Positions 61,063 through 64,000 of a stretch of DNA of 64,000 nt are shown piece by piece. A program made the translations under genes and the position numbers. The DNA lies in the NCBI RefSeq assembly GCF_000744705.1, contig NZ_JQML01000001.1:2480001-2544000 (forward strand), read 5' to 3'. The notes under the pieces were generated by a model that saw only the letters and a program-made list of their open reading frames with translations, was not told where the DNA came from and did not search any database. This DNA comes from Streptacidiphilus albus JL83. GTDB taxonomy: Bacteria; Actinomycetota; Actinomycetes; Streptomycetales; Streptomycetaceae. Numbering within the stretch: position 1 is the stretch's first letter; every line of letters begins with the position of its first letter.

Positions 61063-61830
61063 TCAGTGCTGCCAGGGGGTGCCCGGGACCTGCTGGGCGG
61101 AGTCGTGGCCGAGGAGGTCGACGACCGTCGGCGCGGCGATGCCCGGCACCCGCATCCGCACCCGGCGCAGGTCACCGGTGGCGTCGATCCAGTACGTCAG
61201 CGGGGACAGGCCGCCCGGGTCCGCGGTGCCGGACTGCTGCGGTTGCGGGTGCGGGCCGGAGAAGATGTCGTAGTGCCGCCCGTCGATGTCCTGGGCGCCC
61301 AGCCAGCGCGGGCCGGACTGGGCCAGCAGCTGGGCGTTGTCCGGCCGGTCCGTACCCAGGCCCATCAGCAGTTGCAGCGCGGCGTCCAGGGGGTCGGCGG
61401 TGTAGGCGCGCGGGGACCAGCCGCTCGGGGGGATCCGCGCCGCGGCCACCGCGGGCGCGCTGCCGTCGCGCGGCAGCGGAGCCAGGCCCAGGCCACCGGT
61501 GTCCCAGGCAATCAGGCCCCGTCCCAGCACGACCTGGTGCCCCGTCGCGATGTAGCTGCCCACCGCGTGACCGGTGCGGTAGTCGACCAGGCCCCGCACC
61601 TCCTCGACCATGCCGTTGTCGTCGACGCGCACCGTGACCGCGACCGGGCTGGCCATGTAGGTGGTCAGCCGGGCCAGCGCCATTCGGTTAGCCTCGTCCG
61701 AGCTGATCGCCCGTACGACAGCGGACCGGGGCTCGCTGGACACGGCGAGACCGGCACCGCCGACAGCCAGGCCCAGAGCCATAGCCGCAGCCAGCCACAT
61801 CCTCGGCGACCTCCGCAGTGGCAGTCGCAT
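61063..61830 (-). CDS. CU044_5270-type secreted or membrane-anchored protein
   Basis: 255 residues. An N-terminal signal or anchor (RMWLAAAMALGLAVGGAGLAVSS) is followed by an extracytoplasmic domain resembling CU044_5270-type proteins, usually encoded next to ECF sigma factors. Visible features include GLVDYRTGHAVGSYIATGHQVVLGRGLIAWDTGG, DPLDAALQLLMGLG and a terminal LSPLTYWIDATGDLRRVRMRVPG resembling lipoprotein-type sensor domains. GAGGAG precedes ATG 61830 at 7 nt. No sigma gene is visible directly upstream, which is unusual. Confidence 0.72.
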   Translation of the reverse strand: MRLPLRRSPRMWLAAAMALGLAVGGAGLAVSSEPRSAVVRAISSDEANRMALARLTTYMASPVAVTVRVDDNGMVEEVRGLVDYRTGHAVGSYIATGHQVVLGRGLIAWDTGGLGLAPLPRDGSAPAVAAARIPPSGWSPRAYTADPLDAALQLLMGLGTDRPDNAQLLAQSGPRWLGAQDIDGRHYDIFSGPHPQPQQSGTADPGGLSPLTYWIDATGDLRRVRMRVPGIAAPTVVDLLGHDSAQQVPGTPWQH

Positions 61831-62303
61831 CGGGTTTCTCCTCAACAGCTCGGGGGACGGCCGGAAGCGGTGCACGAGCAGGCAGAACGTCCGCTTCGTT
61901 TGCAGCCGTGACCGGCGATCAGCCGAGCAGGAGCCGAACCAGGATGCAATCAGGCGCGCCAGCGCGGGTTCCGACGGATCGTCCGTGCAGCTCAGTGCAT
62001 GCGGTCGGGGCATTCCGAGCCGACTGTGCCGTTCCGCTCTGCTCATCCGCTCGGTCGTCATTGCCCGGCGCGGCGACCGGCTGCGCGGTGGCGTGCCGTA
62101 CCGAGGGATGATCCGCGAGGACCAGCAGCCGAAGGAACCGCCGCCGGAGGAGACACCCGGCAGCTCCGGGGAAGCATCTGGCACGTAAGTGGCACGGCGG
62201 TGATCAGTACCGCTGCCACCCTCGGAAACGATCAAGGCCCAGTTCTCGGGATCATCCCCGCTGAGCTGGGCCTCGGTCGTACTGTGCGATCACTCGCAGG
62301 CTG
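61831..62303. other. 473-bp intergenic region without a recognisable gene
   Basis: Frames here lack ribosome sites and read as Arg/Ser-rich noise, although one minus frame stays open into the CU044_5270-type gene. No sigma-factor remnant could be recognised with confidence. Confidence 0.5.
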
Positions 62304-62383
62304 TGGGCACAGACGGTTTCGAACCGCCGACATCTGCTTTGTAAGAGTATGCAGATGATCAGGCCACTGAGCTGCGGCTGCCC
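62304..62383 (-). tRNA. Degenerate tRNA-like sequence, possibly a tRNA-Val(TAC) relative
   Basis: The 3' half on the minus strand is tRNA-like: TCGGCGGTTCGAAACCGTC forms a five-pair T arm with a TTCGAAA loop, followed by TGTGCCC and A. The 5' end GGGCAGC pairs only five of seven bases. The D arm (AGCTCAGTGG) lacks a full stem. The anticodon arm has a strong CATCTGC/GCAGATG stem but a 13-nt loop containing CTTACAA instead of 7 nt. It is probably a decayed tRNA or an attachment-site tRNA remnant and may not be functional. Confidence 0.45.
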
Positions 62384-62582
62384 CGGGCGGGCACTCGAAC
62401 ACTTCCGGTGTCCGCCGGTGACCGCCGTTGACCGGTGATCGCTCCCCGATCTGGCACGGATCTGGCACGGCGGCGGCGCCCCGGCGCTCATCGTGGATCA
62501 CCTCGGCCGAGGGCCGCCAACTCCTTGATAGCACTCCCCTCGTGGACACACACCGGCCCGGTGATCGGGGTAGCTTCAAGTC

Positions 62583-63494
62583 ATGAGCGCTGCCGGAGAG
62601 AGTGGACCCTTCACCGTCGAGAGCGCGGGACGTGCGCTCGCCGATGCCTGCCGGACGGCGGCGCTCGACGCTTCGGACGCCGTGTTGCTGCGGCTCGGCT
62701 CGAATGCTGTCTACAGCCTCCCGTCCGAGCGGGTGATCGTCCGCATCGGGCCGAGTGCCGCAAAGTTGAAGGGTGTCGAGCGACTGGTTCGGGTCGCCCG
62801 GTGGCTGGAGGCCGAGGACTTCCCGGCGACGCGTCTCGTGACGGGCCTGCGTCAGCCCGTGGTGGTCGACGGCCGGACGGCAACGTTCTGGGTCAATGCG
62901 CAGGATCGTGAGGAGTACGCGAGCATCCCGGAGTTCGCGGACTTGATCCGACAGCTCCACTGGCTGACGGAACCGGAGTCGCTGGGTCTGTCGACGCACG
63001 ACCCGCTCGGCGCTTGGGACGCCAGGCTGGCCAGACTCACGGCGGTGCCGGCGGATGACGTTGAGTTCCTGAGCCAGCGGTTCGAGGAACTGCGCAAGCT
63101 GTACGGTCGGCTGGACTTCGTGCTGCCGTACGGGATCATCCACGGGGACGCCAACGTCGGCAACGCGCTCCGCGACCGCGCCGGCCGCGCGATCCTGATC
63201 GACCTGGACGACGTCGCCCTCGGAGAGCGTGAGTGGGACCTCGTGCTGACCGCCATGTACTACGAGCGGTACGGCTGGCACACCCGGGAAGAGTACGAGT
63301 CGTTCGTCTTCCACTACGGCTTCGACGTGATGAACTGGCCCGGCTACCCGGTCCTCGCCGACCTGCGAGAGCTGCTGATGGTCGCCTGGCTGGGCGGAAA
63401 GGTCGACGGCGAGCCGGAGGCGTACGCCGAGTTCGCCAAGCGCATGCAGGCAGTGCGAACTGACGGAAGCCGCCGCGACTGGCGTCCGCTGTGA
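62583..63494 (+). CDS. Aminoglycoside phosphotransferase (APH)-family kinase-like protein
   Basis: 303 residues. The Brenner-type loop IIHGDANVGNAL and metal-binding LIDLDDVALG identify the APH/choline kinase fold; the N-terminal lobe has LRLGSNAVYSLPSERVIVRIG with a possible ATP-binding site, though the usual Lys is not obvious. Such streptomycete genes are paired with TPR regulators and are not known resistance determinants; the substrate is unknown. ATG 62583 has no strong ribosome site and may be leaderless. Confidence 0.88.
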   Translation: MSAAGESGPFTVESAGRALADACRTAALDASDAVLLRLGSNAVYSLPSERVIVRIGPSAAKLKGVERLVRVARWLEAEDFPATRLVTGLRQPVVVDGRTATFWVNAQDREEYASIPEFADLIRQLHWLTEPESLGLSTHDPLGAWDARLARLTAVPADDVEFLSQRFEELRKLYGRLDFVLPYGIIHGDANVGNALRDRAGRAILIDLDDVALGEREWDLVLTAMYYERYGWHTREEYESFVFHYGFDVMNWPGYPVLADLRELLMVAWLGGKVDGEPEAYAEFAKRMQAVRTDGSRRDWRPL

Positions 63495-63506
63495 TCTGTC
63501 CGATCG

Positions 63507-64000
63507 TCAGCCGGATCGGTTCCACTGGCGGTATTCGGCGGCCTGGCCGGTGAGGTCCTGCACGGCTGCGGTGTCGGCGAAGCGGAGCAGGTGCTTGCGG
63601 AAGTCCCGGACGTAGGTCACTGCGCGGGCGGACTTGAGCTGCTCCCCGAGGTCGAGCGCGTCCAACGCCGTGGCGCAGGCAGCTTCGAGGTCTCCGGCGC
63701 CGAGGTGGGCATCGGCCAGCACCATGGTCGCGAAGAAGTCACTCCGGACGTGCCCGCTGGCGGCGCCCTGGGCGTGGACGACTGCCTGCTTGGCCTTGGC
63801 CAGATCGCGGAAGCAGTGCCCGGCTTCGGCGGCGAGCTCGGCCGCGTCGAAGTAGGTGATCCACTCGGGCTCGTCCTCCAGCCGTTGGGTCTCCAGCGCG
63901 CGAGCGGACTTGGCGAGGGCGGCTTCGGCTTCGCGCACGTCTCCGGCCCCGGCCAGTCCCCGGGCCTCCATCGCGTGGAACTGCGCCCGCAGGGTGGGGG
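63507..64000 (-). CDS. TPR-containing regulator, C-terminal part, cut by the window edge
   Basis: The minus frame is open beyond 64000. The visible part of about 163 residues contains TPR-like helices (EAEAALAKSARALE, WITYFDAAELAAEAGHCFRDL, AKAKQAVVHAQGAA, DLEAACATALDALDLGEQL) and ends AAEYRQWNRSG. It resembles the C-terminal TPR domain of XRE-family streptomycete regulators, which are often convergent with an APH gene as here. The DNA-binding part lies outside the window. Confidence 0.8.
   Translation of the reverse strand, partial: PTLRAQFHAMEARGLAGAGDVREAEAALAKSARALETQRLEDEPEWITYFDAAELAAEAGHCFRDLAKAKQAVVHAQGAASGHVRSDFFATMVLADAHLGAGDLEAACATALDALDLGEQLKSARAVTYVRDFRKHLLRFADTAAVQDLTGQAAEYRQWNRSG

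Noticed and set aside
62583-63494. APH-family gene as an antibiotic resistance determinant
   Set aside because: The fold motifs are general kinase-like features, and the pairing with a TPR regulator is a common streptomycete arrangement without known resistance.

Overview
The window is very GC-rich DNA with the gene content, codon use and Shine-Dalgarno pattern of a Streptomycetaceae-type actinomycete (Streptomyces, Kitasatospora or Streptacidiphilus; the genus cannot be fixed from this sequence). Typical markers are an SCO6745-family protein, a DUF5133 protein, SpoIIE-type PP2C phosphatases, a TerD-vWA protein, a tricorn-like S41 protease, a CU044_5270-type protein and an APH/TPR-regulator pair. 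It looks like chromosomal accessory sequence, with one intact insertion sequence at 48.46-50.23 kb.

Region 1-9.8 kb: a partial aldo/keto reductase, a GT-C membrane glycosyltransferase with a DUF1697 gene, and an alkyl-DNA methyltransferase. Next comes a compact RiPP-like locus at 3.78-7.15 kb: a 41-residue candidate precursor peptide, a divergent E1-like adenylyltransferase with an N-terminal RRE-like (PqqD-like) domain, an M50 membrane metalloprotease that also carries an RRE-like domain, and a GNAT acetyltransferase. It fits no RiPP class I recognise and is the best candidate for a new system here. It is followed by a divergent extra EF-Tu gene with a hairpin leader and a small Ala/Pro-rich reading frame, and by a frameshifted EamA transporter.

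Region 9.8-32.4 kb: an isoprenylcysteine-methyltransferase-like protein, an F420-type nitroreductase with 3 x 14-bp direct repeats in its leader, an LPDTG surface protein, a surface-polymer-type gene whose frame is broken at a 5 x 7-bp tandem repeat, a STAND/TPR ATPase with a degenerate P-loop beside a TerD-vWA gene, a class A PBP with an inactivated transpeptidase domain, a tricorn-like protease, a peptidase S15-ABC ATPase fusion with its permease, a saccharopine dehydrogenase-like gene divergent from a TetR regulator, and a SpoIIE phosphatase.

Region 33.1-42.8 kb: a near-complete decaprenylphosphoryl-arabinose (DPA) type pathway (UbiA phosphoribosyltransferase, PAP2 phosphatase, DprE1, DprE2) interleaved with a phosphodiester glycosidase, a class F sortase, a small surface protein and a polytopic membrane protein. 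This suggests one cell-envelope locus. Region 42.8-48.5 kb holds ordinary redox and regulatory genes.

Region 48.5-64 kb: an IS1634-like element inserted in a CTAG that is also a stop codon, small hypothetical genes, a 1678-residue adhesin with eight near-identical SpaA/Cna-B repeats and an LPPTG signal, a divergent CHAP hydrolase, a Tat-exported DyP peroxidase, a beta-helix lipoprotein, a CU044_5270-type protein, a degenerate tRNA-like element and the APH/TPR pair. Several genes carry single-base indels in homopolymers, so sequence error must be excluded before calling them pseudogenes.
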